Shown here: one piece after another, positions 5,250-5,500 of the stretch
Numbering within the stretch: the stretch's first letter is position 1
Layout: each line of letters begins with the position of its first letter
Program-made: the position numbers and the translations under genes
Assembly (NCBI GenBank): GCA_009927565.1
Contig: RFMT01000407.1
Span: 1 to 5,500 of the forward strand
Source: Acidimicrobiia bacterium
GTDB lineage: Bacteria; Actinomycetota; Acidimicrobiia; Acidimicrobiales; Ilumatobacteraceae
Direction: 5' to 3'
DNA: 5,500 nt
Notes under the pieces: model-generated
Database searches by the model: none
The model's input: only the letters and a program-made list of their open reading frames with translations
What the model was told of the DNA's origin: nothing

Positions 5250-5500
5250 TCCGCGACGAAGCGTCGTGCCAGCCTTGGTGGTTTCGACGAGATAGCCCAG
5301 TGATTGCAGTTCGGCACGCAATTTGTCGGCCGTGGCGAAGTCTTTTGCCGCGCGGGCTGCATCGAGTGCGACGGCTTTTGCCTGCGCATCAGCGTCAACT
5401 TTTTTAGCAACATCGAGTTGCAAACCAACTGCGATGCACATTTCGCGCACGGCCGACGCCACGCTCGCGGCGTTTTGAGTATCGCCCGCGTCAACTGCAA
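5247..5500 (-). CDS. cysS: Cysteinyl-tRNA synthetase, C-terminal end (5' part outside window)
   Basis: The frame is open from the right edge of the window to TAA at 5249-5247 and gives 83 residues. Its start, AVDAGDTQNAASVASAVREM, matches the helical domain after the catalytic core of CysS, where an AL-DAGD pattern is usual. The end has the typical CysS tail: ARAAKDFATADKLRAELQSL (49-68 of the visible part), then GYLVETTKAGT and LRRG, corresponding to the common KDFxxAD-x-IRxEL and VEDTxxGTxW elements. The tryptophan often found at the very end is replaced by leucine. CysS charges tRNA-Cys with cysteine in the cytoplasm and is essential. The presence of this tail argues against the related mycothiol enzyme MshC. 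The catalytic HIGH and KMSKS motifs lie outside the window. The next gene starts 9 bases downstream. Confidence 0.87.
   Translation of the reverse strand, partial: AVDAGDTQNAASVASAVREMCIAVGLQLDVAKKVDADAQAKAVALDAARAAKDFATADKLRAELQSLGYLVETTKAGTTLRRG

Noticed and set aside
5254..5267. Inverted repeat CGACG-AAG-CGTCG at the end of cysS as a terminator or operator
   Set aside because: It is short, lies within the Thr-Leu-Arg-Arg codons of CysS, and has no T run. The next gene starts 9 bases after the stop, so termination there is unlikely.
1..5500. CRISPR array, tRNA or rRNA genes, insertion sequence
   Set aside because: No regularly spaced repeats, cloverleaf-like segment, ribosomal RNA signature or transposase motif is seen; almost every base is in a protein gene.

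Overview
The window looks like chromosomal DNA from an actinobacterium. That is an inference, based on the protein flavour (actinobacterial-type acyl-CoA dehydrogenase, MenT1/AbiEii-like nucleotidyltransferase with a small upstream partner, Mop-domain protein), the lack of clear Shine-Dalgarno sequences and base composition of roughly 50% GC by eye. A planktonic member of the Acidimicrobiia is possible, but the sequence does not settle this.

Layout. Positions 1-276 (+) hold the C-terminal part of a protein with a molybdate-binding TOBE/Mop domain. Everything else lies on the minus strand and is read from right to left: the 3' end of cysteinyl-tRNA synthetase (5247-5500, cut by the window edge); a complete acyl-CoA dehydrogenase (4026-5237); a 57-residue small protein (3801-3974); a nucleotidyltransferase of the AbiEii/MenT type (3226-3804); the orphaned last 28 codons of a second acyl-CoA dehydrogenase (3141-3227); a class I SAM-dependent methyltransferase (2505-3125); and a complete family GH3 glycoside hydrolase (281-2497), which converges on the TOBE gene with only 4 bases between the two stop codons. 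Coding density is very high. The only gaps are about 50 bases (3975-4025) and about 100 bases (3126-3225, mostly the pseudogene remnant).

How the genes relate. The cysS and acyl-CoA dehydrogenase genes are 9 bases apart, and the methyltransferase and GH3 genes 7 bases apart, so each pair is probably co-transcribed. No single pathway links cysteine charging, acyl-CoA oxidation, methyl transfer and sugar hydrolysis. The most interesting part is the middle. The small gene and the nucleotidyltransferase overlap by 4 bases (TTGA) and resemble a MenA1-MenT1-type toxin-antitoxin pair. They sit between an intact acyl-CoA dehydrogenase and the decapitated tail of another one, as if the pair had replaced the body of a tandem paralogue. 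The nucleotidyltransferase stop codon lies exactly at that junction.
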